From the NCBI RefSeq assembly GCF_026340255.1, contig NZ_JAPEPJ010000001.1, forward strand, positions 3,837,001-3,901,000: a stretch of DNA of 64,000 nt, read 5' to 3'. The position numbers and the translations under genes are program-made. Positions within the stretch are counted from its first letter, which is position 1; each line of letters begins with the position of its first letter. The notes below the pieces were generated by a model. That model saw nothing but the letters and a program-made list of their open reading frames with translations. It was not told where the DNA came from and searched no databases. Below, in pieces: positions 34,374-42,692 of the stretch. This DNA is from Streptomyces sp. NBC_01408. GTDB taxonomy: Bacteria > Actinomycetota > Actinomycetes > Streptomycetales > Streptomycetaceae.

Positions 34374-35453
34374 ATGGTCCGCGCCGCCATCCTGCCCGCC
34401 GTCGGAGCCCCGCTGGAGATACGGGAGATCGTGCTGCCCGATCCCGGCCCCGGGCAGGTCCGGGTACGGCTCGCGGCCGCCGGGGTCTGCCACTCCGACC
34501 TCTCCCTCACCGACGGCACCATGAGGGTCCCGGTCCCCGCCGTCCTCGGCCACGAGGGCGCGGGAACGGTCCTCGCCGTCGGGGAGGGCGTCTGCCATGT
34601 CGCCCCCGGCGACGGGGTGGTGCTCAACTGGGCCCCGTCCTGCGGCGAGTGCCACCACTGCTCCATCGGCGAGGTCTGGCTCTGCGCCAAGGCCCTCTCC
34701 GGGGTCGGGGCGGTCTACGCCCACGACGCACAGGGCACCGAGCTGCACCCCGGGCTCAATGTGGCGGCCTTCGCGGAGGAGACCGTCGTCGCGGCCAACT
34801 GCGTGCTGCCCGCGCCCGCCGGGATCCCGCTCGCCGAGGCGGCCCTGCTCGGCTGCGCCGTCCTCACCGGCTACGGAGCCGTCCACCACAGTGCCCAGGT
34901 CCGCCCCGGCGAGTCCGTGGCCGTCTTCGGCGTCGGCGGGGTAGGTCTCGCGGCACTCCAGGCCGCCCGGATCGCGCAGGCGGGCCCGATCGTGGCCGTC
35001 GACGTCTCCCCGGCGAAGGAGGAACTGGCCCGGGCGGCCGGGGCCACCGAGTTCGTGCTCGCCTCCGACACCACCGCCAAGCAGATCCGCGCGTTCACCG
35101 GCGGGCAGGGCGCGGACGTCGCCGTCGAATGCGTCGGCCGGGCGGAAACCATCCGCGGAGCCTGGGAATCCACCCGGCGGGGCGGCCGCACCACGGTCGT
35201 GGGCATCGGCGGCAAGGAACAGCAGGTCACCTTCCACGCCCTGGAGATCTTCCACTTCGCCCGCACCCTCACCGGCTGCGTCTACGGCAACAGCGACCCC
35301 GCCCGCGACCTCCCGGTCATCGCCGAGCACGTCCGCGCCGGCCGCCTCGACCTCGGCGCCCTGGTCACCGACCGCATCACCCTCGACGGCATCCCGGCCG
35401 CCTTCGAGGCCATGCTCGCGGGCAAGGGAGGCCGCTCCCTGATCGTCTTCTGA
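34374..35453 (+). CDS. Zinc-dependent alcohol dehydrogenase (MDR family)
   Basis: This 359-residue MDR enzyme has catalytic zinc ligands Cys39 (GVCHSD) and His60-Glu61 (GHEGAG), and the structural zinc cysteines 90, 93, 96 and 104 (SCGECHHCSIGEVWLC). The Rossmann motif is VFGVGGVG, followed by VAVDVSP, where Asp favours NAD. Class III-like enzymes of this group oxidise primary or mycothiol-linked alcohols. It follows the aldehyde dehydrogenase and ends 81 bp before the convergent TetR gene. Confidence 0.92.
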   Translation: MVRAAILPAVGAPLEIREIVLPDPGPGQVRVRLAAAGVCHSDLSLTDGTMRVPVPAVLGHEGAGTVLAVGEGVCHVAPGDGVVLNWAPSCGECHHCSIGEVWLCAKALSGVGAVYAHDAQGTELHPGLNVAAFAEETVVAANCVLPAPAGIPLAEAALLGCAVLTGYGAVHHSAQVRPGESVAVFGVGGVGLAALQAARIAQAGPIVAVDVSPAKEELARAAGATEFVLASDTTAKQIRAFTGGQGADVAVECVGRAETIRGAWESTRRGGRTTVVGIGGKEQQVTFHALEIFHFARTLTGCVYGNSDPARDLPVIAEHVRAGRLDLGALVTDRITLDGIPAAFEAMLAGKGGRSLIVF

Positions 35454-35534
35454 GCAGCGCCCGTGCCGGCGCCACCGCCCGCGCCGCCGCCCCGCCCGGA
35501 CCCGTAGCCGTAGCCGTAGGGGTACCCGTCGCCG

Positions 35535-36263
35535 TTACGCGGGACCGCGCAGCGCCTCGTACTGGAGGGCCAGGCCGTCCAGGAGCGCGGTCAGGCCCGT
35601 CTCGAAGGCGCCGTCGTCCACCTCGCGCCGGCGTTCGGCCAGCAGATGGGCCTGGCCCAGGTGGGGGTAGGCCGACGGGTCGTAGGCCGTCTCGTCGTCC
35701 ACGAAACCTCCGGCGAAGGAACCCACCGCAGCGCCCAGGATGAAGTACCGCATCAGCGCGCCGATCCGGGTCGCGTGGGCCGGCGGCCACCCGGCGGCCG
35801 TCATCGCGCCGAACACCGCGTCCGCGACCCGCAGTCCGGCGGGCCGCCGCCCCGGCCCCCGCGCCAGTACGGGCACGATGTTCGGATGGTCGGACAGGGC
35901 CTCCCGGTAGGAGTGCGCCCAGTCGTGCAGGGCCGTACGCCAGTCCGCGCCGCCGCCGGCCCCGCCCGCACCTCCGGCCCCGCCCGCACCCCCGGCTCCG
36001 CCCGTGCCCCCCGGCGGCCCGAAGGCCGGCGCCTCGAACATCGACAAGTCGACCCGCGCGCTCACCGAGTCCGCCACCGCGTCCAGGATCTCGTCCTTGG
36101 TGCGGAAGTGGTTGTACAGCGAAGGCCCGCTGACCCCGAGCGCGGCCGCCAGCCTGCGCGTCGACACCGCCTCCAGCCCCTCCGCGTCCACCAGCGCGCC
36201 CGCCGCCTCGACGATGCGGGCTCGGCTGAGGAGGGGCTTGCGCGGTCTGGCCATGCGCCACAT
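35535..36263 (-). CDS. TetR regulator of the aldehyde/acyl-CoA genes
   Basis: This protein of 242 residues (or 239 from ATG 36254, MARPRKP) has a TetR helix-turn-helix (LSRARIVEAAGALVDAEG, VSTRRLAAALGVSGPSLYNHF) and a TetR_C ligand domain. A Gly/Ala repeat (GGAGGAGGAGG, residues about 88-106) interrupts the ligand domain. It is divergent from the acyl-CoA dehydrogenase, with the AAACTA-N7-TAGTTA dyad between; the same dyad precedes the aldehyde dehydrogenase. Confidence 0.88.
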   Translation of the reverse strand: MWRMARPRKPLLSRARIVEAAGALVDAEGLEAVSTRRLAAALGVSGPSLYNHFRTKDEILDAVADSVSARVDLSMFEAPAFGPPGGTGGAGGAGGAGGAGGAGGGADWRTALHDWAHSYREALSDHPNIVPVLARGPGRRPAGLRVADAVFGAMTAAGWPPAHATRIGALMRYFILGAAVGSFAGGFVDDETAYDPSAYPHLGQAHLLAERRREVDDGAFETGLTALLDGLALQYEALRGPA

Positions 36264-36282
36264 AGTAGGGCCTGCCCGCCAT

Positions 36283-36301
36283 AAACTACCGGTGCTAGTT
36301 A
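36283..36301. promoter_or_regulatory. TetR operator between tetR and acyl-CoA dehydrogenase
   Basis: AAACTA-CCGGTGC-TAGTTA matches the site at 32699-32717 at 17 of 19 positions. It is 43 bp before the acyl-CoA dehydrogenase GTG and 20 bp before the tetR ATG, well placed to repress both. Confidence 0.7.
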
Positions 36302-36343
36302 AAGGCGCCGGGACCCCGCCACGAAGACCCCCGGAGGTGCCCG

Positions 36344-37495
36344 GTGAATCTGGAGCTGAGCGAGGAACAGGCCGCCGTCCGCCGGCTCGCCCGCGAGTTC
36401 ACCGAGCGCGAGGTCACCCCGTACGCCGCCGAGTGGGACCGCGCCGAGAGCGTGGACCGGGCCATCGTCAAGAAGCTCGGCGATCTGGGCTTCCTCGGTC
36501 TGACCGTCCCCGAGGAGTACGGCGGCTCAGGCGGCGACCACCTCTCCTACGTCCTGGTCACCGAGGAACTCGGCCGCGGTGACTCCGCCGTGCGCGGCAT
36601 CGTCTCCGTCTCCCTCGGCCTCGTCGCCAAGACCATCGCCGCCTGGGGCACCGAGGAGCAGAAGAGCGCCTGGCTGCCCCGTCTGTGCTCCGGCGACGCG
36701 CTCGGCTGCTTCGGCCTGACCGAGCCCGGCACCGGCTCCGACGCCGGGAACCTGACCACCCGCGCCGTGCGCCAGGGGGACGCGTACGTCCTCGACGGCA
36801 GCAAGATGTTCATCACCAACGGCACCTGGGCCGACGTGGTGCTGCTCTTCGCCCGCACCGGCGAGGAGCCCGGCCACCGCGGAGTCTCCGCCTTCCTCGT
36901 CCCCACCGACAGCCCCGGCCTCACCCGCCGCGAGATCCACGGCAAACTCGGCCTGCGCGGCCAGGCCACCGCCGAACTCGTCCTCGACGACGTCCGCGTC
37001 CCCGACTCCGCGCTGCTCGGCCCCGAGGGCAAGGGGTTCTCGGTCGCCATGTCCGCGCTGGCCAAGGGCCGGATGTCGGTCGCCGCGGGCTGCGTCGGCA
37101 TCGCCCAGGCGGCGCTGGACGCGGCCGTCTCCTACGCCGCCCAGCGCGAGCAGTTCGGCAGGCCCATCGCCCACCACCAGCTGGTCCAGGAACTGATCGC
37201 CGACATCTCCGTGGACGTGGACGCCGCCCGGCTGCTGACCTGGAGGGTCGCCGACCTCATCGACCGCGGCCTGCCCTTCGCCACCGAGTCCTCCACCGCC
37301 AAGCTCTTCGCCTCCGAGGCCGCCGTGCGCGCCGCGAGCAACGCCCTCCAAGTGCACGGCGGCTACGGCTACATCGACGAGTACCCGGCCGGCAAGCTGC
37401 TGCGCGACGCCCGCGTGATGACCCTGTACGAGGGCACCAGCCAGATCCAGAAACTGCTCATCGGGCGCGCCCGTACCGGGGTTTCGGCCTTCTGA
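36344..37495 (+). CDS. Acyl-CoA dehydrogenase
   Basis: This 383-residue FAD enzyme oxidises acyl-CoA to the enoyl-CoA. CFGLTEPGTGSDAGN and DGSKMFITNG are the FAD/substrate blocks, QVHGGYGYIDEYPAGKLLRDA the C-terminal signature, and MTLYEGTSQIQK contains the likely catalytic Glu. The GTG start has GGAGGT ahead. It shares an operator with the divergent TetR and with the aldehyde dehydrogenase, suggesting one inducible alcohol-to-acyl-CoA pathway. Confidence 0.94.
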   Translation: MNLELSEEQAAVRRLAREFTEREVTPYAAEWDRAESVDRAIVKKLGDLGFLGLTVPEEYGGSGGDHLSYVLVTEELGRGDSAVRGIVSVSLGLVAKTIAAWGTEEQKSAWLPRLCSGDALGCFGLTEPGTGSDAGNLTTRAVRQGDAYVLDGSKMFITNGTWADVVLLFARTGEEPGHRGVSAFLVPTDSPGLTRREIHGKLGLRGQATAELVLDDVRVPDSALLGPEGKGFSVAMSALAKGRMSVAAGCVGIAQAALDAAVSYAAQREQFGRPIAHHQLVQELIADISVDVDAARLLTWRVADLIDRGLPFATESSTAKLFASEAAVRAASNALQVHGGYGYIDEYPAGKLLRDARVMTLYEGTSQIQKLLIGRARTGVSAF

Positions 37496-37560
37496 GGCTG
37501 AGTACGCACCTGAGTACGCGAGCGGATGTGTCCCCGGTCACCCCGCCCGATGCTGGGTCC

Positions 37561-37866
37561 ATGAACGAGACACCGGTCAAGCAGCAGAGCACAGGGGCGT
37601 ACTACGGCCAGGCCGTTGCCTCTTTCGGTATCGCCCTCGGCAGCGTGGCCCTGGGGATCTACAACCTGGAGGTGGACGGCTGGGTCCGGGCCTTCCTCGG
37701 CATCGCCGTCCTGTACCTCACCACCTCGGCCTTCACCCTCGCCAAGGTGATCCGCGACCGCCAGGAGGTCACCCAGATCGTCAGCCGGGTGGACCAGGCC
37801 CGGATGGAGAAGATGATGGCGGAGTACGACCCCTTCGCCCCGAAGCAGCCCGCCCGCGAGCACTGA
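37561..37866 (+). CDS. YiaA/YiaB-type small membrane protein
   Basis: This 101-residue protein has two membrane helices (about residues 18-35 and 43-62), the yiaA/B two-helix layout, with FGIALGSVALGIYNLEVDGW between. A basic, Glu-rich C-terminal tail follows. Function is unknown in the family. It stands alone between the acyl-CoA dehydrogenase and a TetR gene; the ATG lacks a strong ribosome-binding site. Confidence 0.8.
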   Translation: MNETPVKQQSTGAYYGQAVASFGIALGSVALGIYNLEVDGWVRAFLGIAVLYLTTSAFTLAKVIRDRQEVTQIVSRVDQARMEKMMAEYDPFAPKQPAREH

Positions 37867-37914
37867 GCCCGTGCGGTGTTCTTGCCGATCGGGCAGGATC
37901 GGAAAGACATCCGC

Positions 37915-37928
37915 TAAGCGCTTGCTCA
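37915..37928. promoter_or_regulatory. 14-mer operator copy 1 (upstream of tetR)
   Basis: TAAGCGCTTGCTCA precedes the TetR gene by 48 bp. The identical 14-mer at 39111-39124 precedes the MaoC gene. The core AGCGCT is palindromic and resembles AGCAAGCGCTTGCT-type TetR sites known in actinobacterial lipid regulons. Confidence 0.6.
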
Positions 37929-37976
37929 CCCTCCGGTAGGGTGTCACTCCCACACGGTGAAGAGGGTGAGTGAGCG

Positions 37977-38624
37977 ATGGACAGCGCGGAGGAGACGGCC
38001 GGCGGCTATCAGCCCTGGTCGGAGGTCATCCCCGACGCGGCGCGGCGGCTGCTGGTCGCCGCCGTCGAGGCCTTCGCGGAGCGCGGGTACCACGCCACCA
38101 CCACACGTGACATTGCGGGGCGGGCCGGGATGAGCCCGGCCGCCCTCTACATCCACTACAAGACCAAGGAAGAGCTGCTCCACCGGATCAGCCGCATCGG
38201 CCATGACAAGGCGCTGGAGATCCTGACGTCGGCGGCCGAAGGCCCGGGTTCGGCCGCCGAGCGGCTCGATACCGCCGTGAAGTCCTTCGTGCGGTGGCAC
38301 GCGGCACATCACACCACCGCGCGGGTGGTCCAGTACGAGCTCGATGCTCTCGCTCCGGAGCACCGCTCCGAGATCGTGGCACTGCGCCGCCAGAGCGACG
38401 CCGCCGTGCGCGGCATCCTCGCCGACGGGGTCGCGGCGGGGGAGTTCGACGTGCCCGACGTACCCGGCACCACCCTCGCCGTACTGTCGCTCTGCATCGA
38501 CGTGGCCCGCTGGTTCAACGTGGCCGGACAGCGCACGCCCGACGAGGTCGGCGCGCTCTACGCCGACCTCGTGCTGCGCATGGTGGGCGCGCCGGCCACG
38601 GCGGGCCCGGCGCGGGAGCGGTAG
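37977..38624 (+). CDS. TetR-family regulator of the maoC gene
   Basis: This 215-residue regulator has an N-terminal helix-turn-helix (DAARRLLVAAVEAFAERG, TTTRDIAGRAGMSPAALYIHY). The ligand domain contains HHTTARVVQYELDALAPEH, typical of KstR2-like regulators that sense CoA thioesters. It is convergent with the MaoC gene (1 bp between stops). Both genes carry the same 14-mer upstream, so it probably represses itself and MaoC. Confidence 0.88.
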   Translation: MDSAEETAGGYQPWSEVIPDAARRLLVAAVEAFAERGYHATTTRDIAGRAGMSPAALYIHYKTKEELLHRISRIGHDKALEILTSAAEGPGSAAERLDTAVKSFVRWHAAHHTTARVVQYELDALAPEHRSEIVALRRQSDAAVRGILADGVAAGEFDVPDVPGTTLAVLSLCIDVARWFNVAGQRTPDEVGALYADLVLRMVGAPATAGPARER

Positions 38625-38625
38625 C

Positions 38626-39087
38626 TCAGAAGTAGTAGCGGGACACCGACTCGGCCACGCACACCGGCTTGTCGCCGCCCTCCCGCTCCACCGTGACGGT
38701 GGCCGTGACCTGCACGCCGCCGCCCGCCTCGGTCACCTCCGTGATCACGGCAGTGGAGCGCAGCCGCGACCCGACCGGCACGGGGGCCGGGAACCGCACC
38801 TTGTTCGTCCCGTAGTTGATGCCCATCTTCATGCCTTCGACCCGCATGATCTGCGGCACCAGACTGGGCAGGAGCGACAGGGTCAGGTAGCCGTGCGCGA
38901 TCGTGGTCCCGAAGGGTCCGTCCGCCGCCCGCTCCGGGTCCACGTGGATCCACTGGTGGTCGCCGGTGGCGTCCGCGAAGAGGTCGATCCGCTTCTGGTC
39001 CACCTCCAGCCACCCGCTGGGCCCGAGCGGCTCCCCGATCCCGGCGCGCAGTTCCTCTTCGGACGTGAAGACCTTCGGCTCGGCCAT
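38626..39087 (-). CDS. MaoC-family dehydratase (R-specific enoyl-CoA hydratase)
   Basis: This 153-residue hot-dog-fold enzyme has DATGDHQWIHVDPERA, carrying the catalytic Asp and His of MaoC-type (R)-enoyl-CoA hydratases, then GTTIAHGYLTLSLL. It hydrates enoyl-CoA in beta-oxidation. The start MAEPKVF at 39087 is preferred over an extension to 39213, which would cross the soxR promoter. The 14-mer operator is 24 bp upstream. Confidence 0.92.
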   Translation of the reverse strand: MAEPKVFTSEEELRAGIGEPLGPSGWLEVDQKRIDLFADATGDHQWIHVDPERAADGPFGTTIAHGYLTLSLLPSLVPQIMRVEGMKMGINYGTNKVRFPAPVPVGSRLRSTAVITEVTEAGGGVQVTATVTVEREGGDKPVCVAESVSRYYF

Positions 39088-39110
39088 GCCTGCTCCTGCT
39101 TCTCGACGAA

Positions 39111-39124
39111 TAAGCGCTTGCTCA
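39111..39124. promoter_or_regulatory. 14-mer operator copy 2 (upstream of maoC)
   Basis: This is identical to 37915-37928 (TAAGCGCTTGCTCA), 24 bp before the MaoC start and 55 bp before soxR. It links MaoC to the neighbouring TetR. Confidence 0.6.
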
Positions 39125-39178
39125 GCATGCTGGGGACCGCATGTGTATGTCAACGGACCTCCGACTACGCTCGGCGGG

Positions 39179-39622
39179 GTGCCGCAGATTCCCGAGAACA
39201 TCCACGAACTCACCGTCGGCCAGCTGTCCGCCCGTAGCGGCGCCGCCGTCTCCGCGCTCCACTTCTACGAGGCCAAGGGCCTGATCAGCAGCCGCCGCAC
39301 CTCCGGAAACCAGCGCCGCTACGGCCGCGACGCGCTGCGCCGGGTGGCCTTCGTACGCGCCGCACAGCGCGTGGGCATCCCGCTGGCCAGCATCCGCGAA
39401 GCGCTCGCCCAGCTCCCCGAGGAGCGCACCCCCACCCGCGAGGACTGGGCCCGGCTCTCCGAGGCCTGGCGCGCCGAGCTCGACCAGCGGATCCGGCAAC
39501 TCGGCCGCCTGCGCGACCATCTGACGGACTGCATCGGATGCGGCTGCCTCTCGCTGGAGAACTGCGCCCTGTCCAACCCGGACGACGTCTTCGGCCAGAA
39601 GCTCACCGGCTCGCGGCTCTAG
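39179..39622 (+). CDS. soxR: Redox-sensing MerR-family regulator SoxR
   Basis: This 147-residue protein has a MerR helix-turn-helix (TVGQLSARSGAAVSALHFYE), a dimerising helix, and the SoxR [2Fe-2S] cluster motif CIGCGCLSLENC (C-x2-C-x-C-x5-C). In Streptomyces SoxR is activated by redox-active pigments and turns on efflux and reductase genes elsewhere. The GTG at 39179 is chosen because it begins right before the conserved IPENIHELTVG block. Its 3' end overlaps the convergent BKACE gene by 20 bp. Confidence 0.95.
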   Translation: MPQIPENIHELTVGQLSARSGAAVSALHFYEAKGLISSRRTSGNQRRYGRDALRRVAFVRAAQRVGIPLASIREALAQLPEERTPTREDWARLSEAWRAELDQRIRQLGRLRDHLTDCIGCGCLSLENCALSNPDDVFGQKLTGSRL

Positions 39623-40445
39623 GGGGTGTCCGTGTCGCGGAGCCGGACGGGGCCGTCCGCTCCCACACCGTCCGTGCTGCCGCCACCAGTTCGGCGTTCG
39701 AGGGCGCCGGACGCCCGTCCGGCAGGTGCAGCACGTCCCCTACGCCGATCCGCGTGCCCGTGCCGCACCGCGCGGCCAGCCGCAGCACCGGCCAGGCGGC
39801 GGCCTCACGCCCGTACAGCAGCACCGGCACCGGCGGCAGCCCGCGCAGCCCGGCCACCAGCGCCGGATCAGCCGACGCGAGCTCGGCCACGAGCCGGACC
39901 CGCCCGGGGGTGCGTACGGGCCAGGCGAGGAACCGGGCCATCGGCTCCGCTCCGGCCCGCCCGCCCAGCGGAACGATCGCGTCCACCCCGATGCCGCGCG
40001 CCAGCAGTGCCTGCGCCAGTTCCTCGGCCCCCGCTTCGGCGAAGTGCACCGCCGCCCGGTCCGGCAGCACCGTCCAGGACCGCACCCGCTCCAGCCGCCC
40101 CGCCGGATCGGGCTCCGCGCCGATGCTCGCGCACACCGCCAGGGGTACGCCGATCCCGGCGCCCCGCACCGCCTCCAGCAGCGGGCCGACCACGCGGGGG
40201 GAGAGGCTCTCGCGGCCGCACGGGCTCCGCGGGTGCACCAGCACCTCCCCGGCCCCGGCGGCCACCGCCCCCAGCGCCGCATCCGCCAAGGCGTCGGGGG
40301 ACATCGGCACGGCCGGGCCGTCGGCGGCGGTCCGCGAGCCGTTCAGCGACACCTGAGGCAGCTGTGACAGCTGAGACAGCACAGGTACCTGCGGCTTCTG
40401 AGGTGCCTGGGGTGCGTGGTGCGCCCGAGGTGGCGGGTGGTTCAT
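39603..40445 (-). CDS. BKACE-family (beta-keto acid cleavage) protein with altered metal site
   Basis: This 280-residue TIM-barrel protein resembles 3-keto-5-aminohexanoate cleavage enzymes (DUF849). These condense a beta-keto acid with acetyl-CoA using zinc. Family features include AGAGEVLVHPRSPCGRESL, VDAIVPLGG and RIGVGDVLHLPDGRPAPSNAELV with its Gly-x-Glu/Asp turn. The usual HxHxR zinc motif reads LVHPR, so the first His is lost and activity may be changed. The N-terminal 40 residues are Pro/Gln rich (LSQLSQLPQ). The ATG at 40445 overlaps the stop of the upstream zinc-ribbon gene. Confidence 0.7.
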   Translation of the reverse strand: MNHPPPRAHHAPQAPQKPQVPVLSQLSQLPQVSLNGSRTAADGPAVPMSPDALADAALGAVAAGAGEVLVHPRSPCGRESLSPRVVGPLLEAVRGAGIGVPLAVCASIGAEPDPAGRLERVRSWTVLPDRAAVHFAEAGAEELAQALLARGIGVDAIVPLGGRAGAEPMARFLAWPVRTPGRVRLVAELASADPALVAGLRGLPPVPVLLYGREAAAWPVLRLAARCGTGTRIGVGDVLHLPDGRPAPSNAELVAAARTVWERTAPSGSATRTPPRAASR

Positions 40446-41173
40446 GCCGCCCCCGCCGAGGGCGTGTCCACCAGCGCCGGTCTCGGCACCACGATCCCGC
40501 AGCCCGTGCAGAGCGGCCCGTCCCAGGCCCACGCCCCCTCCCAGGGCCCGGCCACCCGCCGCCCCGTCCCGCTCCCCGCCCCCGGAACCGGCCCCGCCCC
40601 GGACGCCACCCCCGCCCCCAGCTCTGCCCCCGCCCCGGGACCCCGCCCCGCCTCAGGAACCGGAATCGGAATCGGAATCGGCCCCGGCCCCCGCCGTTGC
40701 CCCGCCGGCGGTGCCGGCCAGTGCAGTTCCCGGTCCCCGCAGACCGGGCACACCGTCCCCGGCGCCGATTCCAGCGCCTTCACCAGCCGCCTCAGCACCT
40801 CGCCCAGTGCCCCCTCCGGCCGCACCCCGGGGTCCGCGCACCGCACCACCGCGTCCCCGCTCCCGCCCCATGCCCACTCCGGCCGGCGCAGCCCGTGGTG
40901 CTTCTCGCGCCGCCGCCGCTCCGCGAACTGGCGCTCGTACTCCAGCCAGACCGCCCGCGCCTCCTCCAGCTCCTCCAGCGCGGCGACCAGCCGCAGCGGG
41001 TCCGCCCCCCGGTCCTCGGGGGCGATCCCGTGCCGGTCGCACAGGTGCCACCAGGTGGCCCGGTGCCCGTACGGGGCGAACCGCTCCAGGCAACGGCGCA
41101 GCGAATGGCGCCGCAGGGCCCGGTCGTTGCGCGCATCACGCACCTGGTAGGCCAGACTTCGGAAACCCGCCAT
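40442..41173 (-). CDS. Unknown protein with split zinc-ribbon and Pro/Gly insert
   Basis: This 243-residue protein has a helical N-terminal half (residues 1-90, many Arg; ARAVWLEYERQFAERRRREKHHG). Then CPVC (about 142-145) and CTGC (about 224-227) form one probable zinc ribbon separated by an 80-residue Pro/Gly/Ala insert (IPIPIPVP, GAGPVPGAGS). It overlaps the BKACE-like gene by four bases and is surely co-translated. The arrangement suggests a nucleic-acid or protein-binding adaptor; I recognise no family. Confidence 0.6.
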   Translation of the reverse strand: MAGFRSLAYQVRDARNDRALRRHSLRRCLERFAPYGHRATWWHLCDRHGIAPEDRGADPLRLVAALEELEEARAVWLEYERQFAERRRREKHHGLRRPEWAWGGSGDAVVRCADPGVRPEGALGEVLRRLVKALESAPGTVCPVCGDRELHWPAPPAGQRRGPGPIPIPIPVPEAGRGPGAGAELGAGVASGAGPVPGAGSGTGRRVAGPWEGAWAWDGPLCTGCGIVVPRPALVDTPSAGAA

Positions 41174-41267
41174 GACATGTCACCTCCGCCGATGTGCCCA
41201 ACATGCCCGGCCCGGTGCGGGCGCATGCGGGGGCGGTCGAGGCGTACGGGTGGCACGTGGCCGGAAG

Positions 41268-42608
41268 TCAGCGCCCCAGGCGCCCCGCTGAAACCACCAC
41301 CCTGGCCAGCTCCTCGTGGCAGATGTCGCTGTGCGCCCCCGACGGCGCGCCGCCGCGCCGCACCACGGATCCCGCGTCCACGCTGACGCATCCGGCCGAG
41401 GGCACCCCCTCGCGCAGGGCCGCGTCCAGGCTCAGCCGGGGCGCGCCCGGCACCGCCCGTACCCCGTCGTGCCCGATCGCGCCCCACCGCTCGTCGAAGC
41501 CGAGCAGTCCGGCCGAATCCCCCGCCATCCGCGAGGCCAGCGGGTAGAACACCTTCAGCGCCGAGTCGTGCGCGGAGTGGCAGGCCACCACCGGCCCGTC
41601 GACCCGGCGCTGGAGGCCGCGCAGCGCACCGCCCCGGCCCTTGTCGTGCGGCAGCCGGTCGGCGAACGCGTAGTGGGAGAAGGCGCCTTGGAACAGCGTC
41701 AGCGACTTCACGAACCGGGCCCCGTCCGGCACGGCGCGCAGCGAGAAGGACACCACCCGGGCCCCGAAGCTGTGCCCGAGCAGATGGACGCGCAGCGCCG
41801 GGCGCTCGGCCGCCAGCCCCGCCAGTACCGGACCGAGGCCGCGCTCGCCGACCACTCCGGCGCGTTTCTTCATCTGGTAGTACGTGGCCTGCCGCAGGAG
41901 CTCCTTGGCGCCGCCCCACAGGGCGCGCAGCCCGCCGCCCACCAGGCCGGCCCCGAGGGCCGAGGGATCCCGCCCGTCGGCGCGCCCGGGCAGCGCGCCG
42001 CCCGTGTCGACGAGCCCGCGGGTGAAGGCCCGGCACACCTCCAGCACGTCCTCCGTGAAGATCAGGGGTACGGCCGGCGGCGCCACCGCGGTGACCGTGT
42101 TCACCCCGGCCAACTCCCGTACGAGGGCGCCGAACTCGATGAATCCGGCCTCCGACTCAGGCCTCTCCTCCAGCAGTTCGGCCACCCGGTCCAGCTCCGC
42201 CTGCCGCCCCGGCCAGAACTCCCCGAGCGCCCGCCGGGTGCCGGGGTCCAGCGCCGTCCCGAAGCCGGGCTCCGCGAGCGCCCCCGGCGGATCGAAGTCC
42301 GGTATCGGCTCGTCCGCGAACCGTATCGAGGGCCACACGACACCCACGTACCCCAGCCGCACCCCTGACCCCACCAACCCGGGGAACGGGGCGAAGAACC
42401 GGTCGTACAGCCGGGTCGAGGTGCCCCGGTCGCTGTTCCAGCCGTGCGCGAAGACCAGCAGGTCAGTGGCCTCCATGCGGGCCACCGCGCCCTGCCCGGA
42501 CGGGTCCGCGTCCCCCTCCGCGTCGAAGACCAGCTCCGCGTACGGACCGACGCCGATCCCGGCCCCCGCCCAGGCACCCGTCCCGTTCCCGGCACCGCTG
42601 TACGCCAT
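41268..42608 (-). CDS. Alpha/beta-hydrolase-fold protein of unknown substrate
   Basis: This protein of about 446 residues has LLVFAHGWNSDRGTSTRLYDRFF (HGW oxyanion region) near residue 55 and HLLGHSFGARVVSF with the probable nucleophile Ser in GHSFG; FQGAFSHYAFADRL and VACHSAHDSALKVFY follow. Spacing between the strands is longer than in lipases. There is no signal peptide, so it is cytoplasmic. ATG 42608 (MAYSGAGNG) is preferred over 42659. It is in line with the NamZ-type gene; a role in wall turnover is only a guess. Confidence 0.65.
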   Translation of the reverse strand: MAYSGAGNGTGAWAGAGIGVGPYAELVFDAEGDADPSGQGAVARMEATDLLVFAHGWNSDRGTSTRLYDRFFAPFPGLVGSGVRLGYVGVVWPSIRFADEPIPDFDPPGALAEPGFGTALDPGTRRALGEFWPGRQAELDRVAELLEERPESEAGFIEFGALVRELAGVNTVTAVAPPAVPLIFTEDVLEVCRAFTRGLVDTGGALPGRADGRDPSALGAGLVGGGLRALWGGAKELLRQATYYQMKKRAGVVGERGLGPVLAGLAAERPALRVHLLGHSFGARVVSFSLRAVPDGARFVKSLTLFQGAFSHYAFADRLPHDKGRGGALRGLQRRVDGPVVACHSAHDSALKVFYPLASRMAGDSAGLLGFDERWGAIGHDGVRAVPGAPRLSLDAALREGVPSAGCVSVDAGSVVRRGGAPSGAHSDICHEELARVVVSAGRLGR

Positions 42609-42692
42609 GACGTCCCCCTCCGCGCCGTGCCTCAGGTGCGGTCCAGCATCCTGCTGCATCGCCCATCCGGCCAGACCCCCCGCACGGCCGTC

